From: Corythucha ciliata | Taxonomy: Eukaryota > Arthropoda > Insecta > Hemiptera > Tingidae | DNA length: 64,000 bases | Assembly: GCA_038030265.1 (NCBI GenBank) | Contig: CM075942.1 | Location: forward strand, 65,476,926-65,540,925 | Direction of reading: 5' to 3' | Shown: piece by piece, positions 1-8,914 of the stretch | Layout: the number at the start of each line of letters is the position of its first letter | How positions within the stretch are numbered: position 1 is the stretch's first letter | Notes under the pieces: model-generated | What the model saw: only the letters and a program-made list of their open reading frames with translations | Told to the model about the DNA's origin: nothing | Databases searched by the model: none | Position numbers and translations under genes: made by a program

Positions 1-84
1 AGTTGCGGGCGGTGGGTGAAATTAACTTGGAGCTAAAGAATCAGCTAGCTGATTTAAGAAATGAAAATAATGGAATAAAAACAG

Positions 85-400
85 TCAGGCGGCGTACACA
101 CTGGAGCAACACGATATCGCTGCGATATTGCCCAAGCGACATGAAAGCAACTCAGACAGATAAAAACAACAAAAACCGCGTGCGAGTGATATGAAACCGT
201 TCACATTGAAGCGATAACGATACTGAAGCGATGCCTATCGGTTTATTCAAGGGAGGGTTCACACCGGAGCGATACGATATCGGTGCAATATTGCCGAAGC
301 AACGTTTTAGTCGGAGCGGTACGGAAGCGTTCACATTGAAACGATAGCGATACTGAAGCGATACCTATCGGTTCCTTGTCACGCAACGCTACATGGAAAG
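85..400. repeat. MITE-like region with two diverged direct copies
   Basis: Two related blocks follow each other, about 87-240 and 252-385. Both carry a TTCACA/TACACA-CTGGAGC or CCGGAGCGATACGATATCG motif, a TTCACATTGAAGCGATA motif, and a CGATACTGAAGCGAT-CCTATCGGTT ending. The left edge AGGCGGCGTACACACT resembles the reverse complement of the end at 7,560-7,573. The ORFs across it have no recognisable protein. I read it as the end of a non-autonomous DNA transposon of the GGCGG-TTCACAC type. Confidence 0.5.
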
Positions 401-1227
401 CCATGTCACCCGGGAAAATTTTCATTTTCCGTTTCATGAATAAAGAGAGAAATGCAATGGCCGAAAGAAGAGAAATGCCCGAGAGGCCTCTGGAGCGAAC
501 CGAAAATATCCTTTGGTGGGCGGAGCGTATTTGTACCCGAGCTGAATTCTATCGTGAACAGACACCTTTTGTTTAGGCATGACGTTTTCTCGGCCTTGGT
601 TAGATGAATCTTGGTTGCCACGTACGATTTGATAGAGCGGCGGGGGATGGGTTTCGACAGTCATTTTGTCTTGGTGAACTATTATACATTGTTCTCGTCG
701 CCGTGGTCGAAAACATGAGTTGAGTTTCGAATTTATGAAAATTTGGAGTGGTGGTATGATTATCTATTGATCAAAATGGGTGGTGCAGAGAAGGGATGAA
801 CACGCGATTTCTGGGGGATAATTTTGTATTATGAATTCTGAAAAACAATTTCACAGTTCCCTCGAATGCTTCACACATAGTGAACTACGTAATTTCCCCA
901 ACAACTACTCCCAAACAATCCCATTGGACTTTGGAATTTATTTAAAAATCACCAGACGCACTAGTAAAGTAGCAACTTCTGTTGATATCCTTCAGTTCAC
1001 ATGCCAAATCATCTGTATACTCCTCCCAAATCAGACATCGATTTGGGTGAAATGAATGAATCTTTGAGCTCGACTGCCAGATAGATTTTCGATCAATTTT
1101 TTTATCTTTTTTTATTTATTTATTTTTTTTTTTTTAGAGTGGCAACGTACTGAATTTTATTTGCTTGAATACTTCCATTTTCTGCCCACACCTACTGGTG
1201 AATACTTTTGGCTCGCTTTTATTAGCG
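401..1227. other. no recognisable feature
   Basis: AT-rich sequence with a T-run near 1,085-1,135. No ORF with protein-like composition, no paired inverted repeat and no RNA gene was seen. Confidence 0.4.
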
Positions 1228-2047
1228 CTACCATGAGATAGAGGTGTGACGTGACAGCTTTTGTCGGTCACAGTGACAACTAGCTCCTGTGACTGTGCAG
1301 TCACTGTGACAAAAACCGGTGATTTTGTCACTTAAGTGACTACTGTAGCAGTTCGTTTGAGCAAACGCCTAATGTCACCGAACTCGCCGGTATCTGTGTG
1401 AATTTCATTCCCAAACCCAACAAAGCCTATTAATATCGCAATGAGAGACAGGATTTCGCAAATCAATTTTGTTTGCATCGGTTATAAAAATACAAAAAAA
1501 ATAATTTTCTAATAAGTTATCAAATAACCCACAGCCTCAAATGCAAACGAAATGAAGGTGAGTCTTGAGTCATGGCTCAAAAACTGCAATGCACGAATTT
1601 ACCTAGGAAGTTGTTTTAAAAAAAGTAAAATTATACAAGATCACCGTAGCACAGATCTTGGAAAACGAAGTGTATAAAAATATATTACCTAAACTAAAGG
1701 TTAAATACTAACGATAAGTCCAAGAAAAGTCAACAGACGAGGGATAGACTTGGGGAGAATGCGACTGAGTTCATTGTGGCGATAGAGGAACTGGTTAAGT
1801 GCTATCTGCTATGTGGTGACCTTCGAGGATGGCTGGGTGACGGCTCCAATATTTTAATTCAAGAGACTCTAGCGCAGTGAAGCGATAGAAGTGACGAATG
1901 AAGAGGCGATATTAGTGAAGAGGAATGTCACCGTTAGAGGGTCGGAACGGTGATTTCAATGTGGTCGTCACCGGAGCCAACAGTGACGGAGTAGTCACAG
2001 TGACAAAATCACCGACAGTGAAATCACACCTCACCTCTACCATGAGA
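1228..2047. mobile_element. candidate MITE with GTGAC-rich inverted ends
   Basis: The left end (about 1,228-1,340) reads GAGATAGAGGTGTGACGTGAC and then CACAGTGACAACTAGC. The right end (about 1,925-2,047), reverse complemented, reads GGTAGAGGTGAGGTGTGA and then GTGATTTTGTCACTGTGAC. Both ends are dense in GTGAC/GTCAC words. The middle (1,345-1,920) has no convincing ORF. The ends are diverged and no clean target duplication was found, so boundaries are approximate. Confidence 0.35.
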
Positions 2048-2289
2048 TTGTTAGTTACTCCTCCAGTATATTTATGCCTCCATACAGGGGCGGATACACA
2101 GATTTGTCCGGCCCGGGGCACTGGGGAAATATCGGCCCAATCTACATTTATACAGGAGTGATTCAGGAGGAATGTGACACACTTGCACCTGGTGATAGTG
2201 CGTACCTGGACGCACAAAAACGTCATGTAGACGCATAGCCGAAAATGCTTTCCACCCACCCGTCTTGTCGAAAAACGTTTTTTTGTTGT

Positions 2290-2940
2290 TTTTTTTTTTC
2301 ACACTTTTTTCAACACTTCGTAGGTTCTTCTCAATTTCATTGGTGAATTCGATATTTCCCCCATTCCAACCGCGAATAAGCGATACGTTTCCATTTCAGC
2401 CGCGATTTTTCTAAATTTTTGCCGTAATTTAGCACTTTTTGCTAATTGGCTGCAAAGTTGCCTCCGGAAGCCTCGGCTTGCCATTTTCTCAATTTTCTGT
2501 TAATTAGTAAATTTTCCCAATTTAAACCCCAATTACCCATTTATCCTCATTATGACCACACATTAGTGTTTTTCCTGATTTTAACCTCTAAAATTATAGA
2601 TTTTTATACCTTTCAGCCACGAATTAAAGTTTTGCTCCTATTTTCGTCGCGAACTACGTAAAGCTTTTTCTTAATTTGGCTGTGGATTGGCACAAAGCTA
2701 CCTTAAGAAGCTGCGAATTTGACGTTTTGTCCATTTAAATAGCGAATTAGCGTTTATCCTCACTTCAGCGCTTCTCAGTTTTATCGGTGGATTAGCGATT
2801 TTTTGCGGTGAGTTCGTATTTTTCTCGATCTTAACCGCTAATGAGCCATTTTTCTTAATTTAATTCATGAATTAGCGCTTTTTCTGTACTTTATTCGCGG
2901 AAGCTTTAAGGAAACATGAGCCACGAAGTAGCACTTTTTC
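2290..2940. repeat. degenerate ~30-bp array, left arm of hAT element 1
   Basis: Repeated units resemble TTTTCTCAATTTTAGCCGCG followed by AATTAGCG. Unit length is roughly 28-32 bp and single units diverge strongly. The same unit occurs at 14,460-15,200, 24,930-25,215, 30,460-31,205, 43,540-43,745, 51,560-51,794 and 56,300-57,045, and reverse complemented at 3,690-4,680 and 15,365-16,140. Confidence 0.75.
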
Positions 2941-3048
2941 TCACTTCTGTCCGAGTATTAGTAGCGTATGGTACCGAGGCAGGGGTGAGGGGGCCGGTTC
3001 GCCGCGGGCCTATAAGTGTGGATATCAAGGATCTATAGCTATGTCTCC

Positions 3049-3345
3049 CACTTGTGCGCTTTCGTCTTCCTCTTTCAATTCAACACGCCTTTTCAACACT
3101 TTCAACAAGCCAAGCTATTCACGCAATTTCTGATAATCCTTCCAGCTTTTTAAGGCATGCAATAGCGCATTCCTCACGTTCAACACACCGCCTGCTATGA
3201 CGCATGCCTCTGACGCAGGCGAAAAGGCACAAGTGAAGACATGGCTTATGTTTATGTTTGTAGGTACGTGAAAACGAGTTTTTGGCATGCAGTTTGACAG
3301 CGATATTGGCTCCTTTCGATGCTTTTCAATCCTTTCCATTCAGGA
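3049..3345. repeat. nested repeat related to 46,667-47,035
   Basis: The block starting CACTTGTGCGCTTTCGTCTT, with TTCAACACGCCTTTTCAAC, CCTTCCAGCTTTTTAAGGCA and CACGTTCAACACACCG, matches the left arm of the inverted-repeat element at 46,667-46,880 in the same order. It sits at the centre of hAT element 1 between the two array arms, so it either inserted there or was captured. No coding potential is apparent. Confidence 0.65.
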
Positions 3346-3689
3346 TGGAGTGCTTGCAGGTGATCAGCAAGGAGTGTAGCTGAATAATCTATTTAGCCCA
3401 CAAAAGCGATTATTCTGAAGGCTCAAATTGAGAGAAAACGCACCCTTCTGGGGGTAACTTCGCTGCTAAATTAGAGAGAGCTACTCCCCAGTTTGTTTTT
3501 CGTAGGTCCGTAAGCGGATAAAGATGAGAAGGCGTACTAACATGCTATTCTTGCAGGCAAGTACCAACGGCTGCAAAAAGTTGGGAAACATCGCTAGTAT
3601 TTGTAACAAAAACTGTTCAAAAGCTTTCATTCGCAGTATCTCGATGAAACATCCAGACCGAAATTGAGAAAAAAATAGCTGACTCGCGG

Positions 3690-4680
3690 TGTATAGATGC
3701 CACTTCATGTCTAAAATGAAGAAAAAACGCTAATTTGCTGTTGGTAAAATTGAGACCCGACGCAGTTTTTGCTTTTCTGCAAGCGCTAAAAGGCAAAAAA
3801 AACCGCTAAGGCTAGACGATAAAAAAACACGCTAATTGGGGGCTAAAATTGAGAAAAATGACAAGTTTGCACCTGAAATTGCAAAAAAATTGCCCGTTCA
3901 CGGATAAAAAACTGAAAAGTCACAATTCACAGCTAATTTTCGAAAAATGCTAACTCACGACGAAAATTAAGAAGAATGGCTAATTTGCTAAACCACGGAA
4001 AAAATTGAGAAAAATAGCTTCTCTGATGAAGTTTGACAAAAAGCGCTACTTAGCGGCTAAACTTGGAACAATCCAATGCTGCGGACTTAATTGAAAATAA
4101 TAGATAATTAATTGGCAGCTAAAATTTGTAAAAAGTCCGATAATTTGCGGATAGTCTAGAAAAAACGTTCATTCGCGGATTCAAATTAAAAAAATCGGCT
4201 AATTCACAGCTATATTAGAGAAAAAGCCAATTCACGACTGAATTTCAGTAATAACGCTGAATCGGGGCTAAAATTCAGCAAAAGACAATAATCAGTTGCT
4301 TCTGAAGGCAACTTCGGACGTATACCTGGAAAAAAGCGCTAGTCTATAGCTAAATGTTGGAAAAAAAAAAAAAAAAATTGCAGCCAATATTGAGAAATTA
4401 TTAATTAATTAGCGCGGCTGAAATCAACGAAAAGCGCTATATTTGCAGCTCAAAGTGCTAATTCACTGCTGGAAAAGGTAAAAAATCGCTAATTTGTTGC
4501 AAAAATCTAGGAAAACTTCAATTGATGGCAAAAATTGAGAAAAATCGCTAACATGGGATAAAAAAGCTACTTCGCAGCTAAAATTAAGGAAAATCACCTA
4601 TTCGCGGACAAAGTGTGGAGGAAAAGGTCGTTAATCCACGGCTAAAATTGAAAAAAAAAAAAAAAAAAATGAATGAAAAA
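3690..4680. repeat. inverted ~30-bp array, right arm of hAT element 1
   Basis: Units resemble CGCTAATTCGCGGCTAAAAT followed by TGAGAAAAA, the reverse complement of the 2,290-2,940 units. About 30 units are present, with considerable divergence and two long A-runs (about 4,360 and 4,650). Confidence 0.75.
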
Positions 4681-5018
4681 TGAGAAAAATTAATCTGTAG
4701 TTACCAGTTTTTTCAGGAGGACAAGGATACGTCAAAATGTTTGGGGGGGGCATCGGCCCTCCGGCCGCACTGGCCCTCGGGGTCTCCGGCCCTTCGGGCT
4801 CAGCCCGATCGCCCACCCCCTGTATCCGCCCCTGCCACCATGGTTCGATGGAAAAGAAGTGACAAAGATGGTTAAGCTCACAGATGTGTTAAGTGCTAAA
4901 ACAAGAACTTATCAGAAAAGCACATTGAATTTTCTAGACCTTTTAAAACCTCTTTGAATTGACAAAAATTAATCTGTCCTCCTGGATTTAAAATTGTCCG
5001 AGGTCACATGCCATTGGA

Positions 5019-5909
5019 TTAGGAAGGTAATAGACGCGGAGCGTACTTCCATTGGTATCGAATTTTCCCCTCTGAGCTCAAAAAGTAGTTTCCCAACTTA
5101 TTCCGCTCATAATTAGCGTATGGTTGAGAAAGGTTTTCGTCAAGTGTACTCCCATCGGGTATGTTCGGCACTTCTCCATTGGTCCCATCCAAATCTGAAG
5201 GTTCTTGAATTTTTCCATGGTGAGAACGGATCAAATTGTGCAGAAAGCAGCTTTGACGAGGCTCTTTTGTCGTTACAACAGATTGGGCCATCTCGAACAG
5301 TCTAAATTTTGAAGTTAACATTCGGAATGCATGCGCATTCAACACTTTTCCGCCCTCTTGAGAGTCGATAGTTAACTATTCTTTTTGCATCGTTCAGCAC
5401 TTTTTTGGGAAAAGGCCGCATTAAATATGGTAACAAAATAGTGTGGAAACTCCTCGTCGTCACTGCTTCCCGGAATACAAGCAGGCTTCGGAATATCCAA
5501 CTTCCTTCATCCCTGTAGTTTTCCAAAAGAGGAATACGAACTACTGACCCATCACTGTTTCGTCCGAGATCTCCAAAATCAATTAGAGTGAACATGCCAT
5601 CTGCATCAGCCACAGCCATGAAATGACGCTTTGCTATTGCTGTCCAAGCTCGTCCGTCTGGTATGGGCATGAATTGAGGGTGCAAACTGCAAATGTGTCC
5701 ATATGGCTTCGCAAGTAGGATAAACTATTTCTGAAATCGTGGATTTCCGTCTTAGTAGGGGAGCCCAAGAGGGGATTTCGGGATTTACTAAAGCGCGTCA
5801 GATTAACATACCGCGGATACCTTGTACCTAGTTGATTACCTTCACGAAATACACTATTATCGATAGTCAATTTGTTTTCGAGATATCGAATAAAAACTGA
5901 TGTTTTCAT
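5019..5909 (-). pseudogene. PIF/Harbinger-type DDE transposase, broken
   Basis: Minus-strand reading pieces together a DDE_Tnp_4-like (HARBI1-like) catalytic region from several frames. At about 5,560-5,640 it reads HFMAVADADGMFTLIDFGDL then GRNSDGSVV, the usual middle block containing a catalytic Asp. A second frame at about 5,430-5,470 contains SSDDEEFP, like the VGDEAFP block. At about 5,365-5,430 LLPYLMRPFP and NYRLSRGRKSVE supply the LMRPFP-G and NYRLSRAR-VVENAF region with the catalytic Glu. A further frame (5,345-5,019) gives AFRMLTSKFRLF, LHNLIR and NKLGNYFLSSEG, resembling the family C-terminus. At least two frameshifts lie near 5,320 and 5,460, so no functional protein can be made. 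The N-terminal part beyond 5,685 is uncertain. The family is assigned from motif order by memory, not by a search. Confidence 0.7.
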
Positions 5910-7440
5910 GATTAGCTCTTTTTTTTTATATAAAATTTGAAGTGATGTGTCACCGCACGAAATTAATTTTAAAAAAGTGAATAGTGCGTTGGAAACAGGA
6001 CAAAATTGCCTACAAAATGAGCCCGAAATAATTGGTGGTTATCCAATTTTGATTGGCATATCAGTCGATCAAAATCTCCCAAAATGCGTTTTTCGTTTTT
6101 ATCCTGCCTTCTCTTCCGTTTCTAATTCATCTAACCTCGGTGGCATCAAACGTTCAGATAACGGAAAAACATCTGCAATTTGTCAGCTTTCCAACGATGT
6201 GCAACAATGCACTGCTTTAAGTTCCACAGAAATCAGCAAACAATGTGAAAAACATAGATAGTCTAGTAAACGAATGCTTCTTGGAAAGGCGTAGATTGAA
6301 CCAGCTGGTAACTCTAAAATTGTGATTAGGATTTGTTCGGAGGGGTCTGGAGATGGTGTACTCAAAAGTCCCCGCCTCTAGCCCACGAGCTAGCTGCTGG
6401 ACGTAGAAAAACGTGCATACTTTTTCACTTTATTACCTGTAGTTCGTAAACTGTAGGTGCCACCCAAACACTCACGGGATAACAAAACAAAGTTGACAAA
6501 ATTCCTCAAAAATTAGTCTTCGACAAGATTTTTGTAGCTTCAACCGCTTAAGAGATAATAGCGTTAAAAGTGACACTATTCTCGAACCCCTTCACTGCTT
6601 TTTGTGAACAATGCGTTGTAGCCTCGCCGTTGACGTTACGACATTGATGCATAGCAAAGAAGTTAATCATCATGAAATTTTCTTTACAAAAAACAAAAAT
6701 GATACTCGCTTATCTCCAATAGGTGTCGAGATACACGCAGTAGGAGAAAATTCCCTAACAACAAAAACTGTATTTTAATGGGATGGTCCTGTTAATTTGA
6801 TGAAAACGGCTCTTAGATAAACTATTTTTGTTAACTTATCACAGGTAATTTGAAAAATAGCTTGAACTAATGTGTCTTTGACCGTTTTAAGGCTCATTTT
6901 ACGTCAAAGTTAGCTGTAGATGAGGATATTCGGCCTGTCCGTTCCGAGAACTGTAATGATCGCGGGGACATGGAAACAAGCGTTCTCATAGCGAAAATTG
7001 CTCATGAAAAAGTCCCAGGCATTTGGGAAGCGTGATTTTGACCAATTAAATTAATGTGTTATTAACATTATTAGTCTTTAAGCCATAAAAAATATGAAAA
7101 AACCCAAAAGGTTCTCTGACGATGCCTTCAGCACAAGAAGGCGAAAGTTCAGGAAACGAAGAAGTAGAATAGGAAAAAAGCAAAAAACCCTAAAAATTAA
7201 ATATTAATGAAATTAATGTGTTTTATTTTTGCAATACTGGAAGCAGCCAATACAAACAAAGCTGATGTCTTGCGGTGCTCATGCGGTAAAATTCATGAAA
7301 TTTTCCTTCAAACAACGGGTTAATTCGTGAAAAACCACCACCGAACTGTGTTTCACGTTAATTAAATTATAGGGATGTACCCAAATTCGTTTTTTTTTTC
7401 TATTTTTCATGTAGTACGAAATGAGAACCTCTTCCTCCGA
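5910..7440. other. AT-rich stretch, no gene recognised
   Basis: Contains a plus-strand ORF at 5,947-6,261 with no recognisable domains and nothing else protein-like. It lies between the broken Harbinger-type transposase and the GGCGG-type end at 7,573, so it may be internal sequence of the same element. No repeats stand out by eye. Confidence 0.35.
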
Positions 7441-7573
7441 CGAGCTCATGGCGAAAACAGAAAAATATCACTTTGGTATCGCATGTATAAACATAGTAAC
7501 GGACCGATATGTTGCGCGATATATTGCTTTTCTATCGCGTTGCTTTCATATATCGTCTAGTGTGAACGCCGCC
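7440..7573. repeat. GGCGG-TTCACAC element end
   Basis: The sequence ends ATATCGTCTAGTGTGAACGC then CGCC at 7,573. Its reverse complement begins GGCGGCGTTCACACTAGACG, close to GGCGGCGTACACACTGGAGC at 88. It is preceded by GATATGTTGCGCGATATATT-type palindromic words like those in 85-400, and followed by TTA. This is probably a right terminus of a PIF/Harbinger-like element or MITE. Confidence 0.5.
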
Positions 7574-7924
7574 TTATCCTCAATTCTCAATAAACTTGGC
7601 CTACCTGTATTGGAATGTGGAACTGAAAAAAAATCGACTCAGGAAAGGAATTTGATTTCCACTTCCCCTTCCAATTTCCTTTCTGATTCTGATTGTCACT
7701 ACCACAATTGGCCCCGCAAAGATTACGTGACCACCCCTGGTGCCGTCTGAAAGAACATTCCTAGAGTAGACACACAATGATTGTAGTTACTGGTTGCTAT
7801 TGCTACAGCATTGTTTACAGTTTTGCCTTCTAGTGGATGTGTTTAAGGGCCGGTGCACACGGGCGATAAGTGTCGCGTGGTCGTCGCGACAATAGAAGCA
7901 TATAATATCATGCGCATGGGTCAC

Positions 7925-7983
7925 GAATAAATAATTAAACCGAATTTAGTGGGTCGCGAGCCACAAAAGGTTGAAAACCACTG
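7925..7983. mobile_element. right end of a hAT element
   Basis: The sequence GGGTCGCGAGCCACAAAAGG then TTGAAAACCACTG ends at 7,983. It matches the common hAT terminus whose reverse complement is CAGTGGTTTTCAACCTTTTG. The following 8 bases, CTCTAGTG, would be one copy of the target duplication. I did not find the partner end in this window. Confidence 0.55.
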
Positions 7984-7999
7984 CTCTAGTGTGTAGAGG

Positions 8000-8364
8000 C
8001 TGTTAAAGTGTTGATTCACAACAAGAAACATTACCGGCGAAACCAGCCGAAACATTGTTTTCTTTTTTTTTTCGTGTAACGACGTACCACGATAGTCTGT
8101 AGCCGCCTTTAGGTTAAGAAAGACTCCTAGGCGGAACACAGCGTAAGCTAATCCGCCACTCCACCAGCGCCACAAATGACGATGATTGTGCTACACGGGC
8201 TGTATAATTTAAACGTGAAGAAACAATAAAAAATAAAATAAAACACTCCTCCGCTTAAGCCATTTAGAGTCTCGACACTCATGCGGTACCTCAAATCGTG
8301 ACAGAGATACCCTGGAAAAGGAAAAAGCTCTCTCAGACGTAATGATGAGGAAAGATGGTCGTCG
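8000..8364. other. no recognisable feature
   Basis: Non-coding filler between a hAT end and a GC-rich repeat. It has short T-runs and one A-rich tract. Nothing gene-like was seen. Confidence 0.35.
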
Positions 8365-8369
8365 ATTTC

Positions 8370-8609
8370 CTAGTGGTGTGGAGGGGTGCTCGGTACTTGG
8401 CGAATGCCGAATACTCGTGCTCGGCGATGCCCCGGCCAGTGTCGGTTTTTGACCACTTCAAAGTAGACGAGCGCATAGGAGGCTAGCGATGTGCGGAACG
8501 AACTCCGAATGTGTGGATCAACGAGCTCGCCACTCGCCGATGACCTAGACGAGTAGCTCGGCATTCGCCTAGTTGCTCGGTGCTCGGCGAAAACCGCATG
8601 TGTGGAGCC
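8370..8609. repeat. GC-rich repeat with GCTCGGCGA words
   Basis: Repeated GTGCTCGG, CTCGGCGA and TCGCCGATG words in both orientations give a partial fold-back, from GGTGTGGAGGGGTGCTCGG (about 8,375) to GCTCGGCGAAAACCGCATGT then GTGGAGCCG (8,609). It resembles the other short palindromic elements of this window. The R1 LINE inserted at or in its right edge. Confidence 0.45.
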
Positions 8610-8622
8610 GCCTCAACATTGT
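8610..8622. repeat. target-site duplication, 3' side of R1 LINE
   Basis: GCCTCAACATTGT, identical to 13,308-13,320. It directly abuts the T-rich tract that is the complement of the element's A-rich tail. Confidence 0.9.
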
Positions 8623-8914
8623 TTTTTTGTTTTTTTTATTTTATTTATTTGTTTTTTTTTTATTTATTTATTTTTTTTTTGTGAGGTTGGTGAAATCCTT
8701 TATGGACTGACAGTGAGGAGCTGCGAGTCTCCTCACCCTTCGTGTCGGACTCACCGGAGGTATACCGACTAAAACACCCTTCCTACGGCTTCTTTTATAG
8801 GATTGCCCCAGGACCACCTTTCAGTATTACTTCAGGACAAGTCTTTTATAGCCCTTGAAGGCCCCACCTAGTCTTCTTCTTATCCACTCATGAAGCCCCC
8901 CTCCTTCTACATTT

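Larger units (their letters stand above)
2085..4834. mobile_element. hAT-like foldback element 1 with tandem-repeat arms
   Basis: The left end CAGGGGCGGATACACAG (2,085) and the right end CTGTATCCGCCCCTG (to 4,834) are inverted repeats of the CAGNGGCGGAT type common in animal hAT elements. The flanks CCTCCATA (2,077-2,084) and CCACCATG (4,835-4,842) match at 6 of 8 bases, consistent with an old 8-bp hAT target duplication. Inside, a ~30-bp degenerate repeat runs in one orientation at 2,290-2,940 and in the opposite orientation at 3,690-4,680, so the arms could fold on each other. A second repeat is nested in the centre. No transposase ORF is present, so it is non-autonomous. The arrays and termini are seen directly; the superfamily assignment rests on the termini and duplication length. 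Confidence 0.7.

Noticed and set aside
2290..4680. Repeat arrays as a CRISPR array or coding repeats
   Set aside because: Units are degenerate, about 30 bp without unique spacers, inverted between arms, and in a eukaryotic setting. The ORFs across them are incidental.
5947..6261. 104-codon plus-strand ORF
   Set aside because: No domain, no codon or composition support, and no splice or start context. Likely chance.
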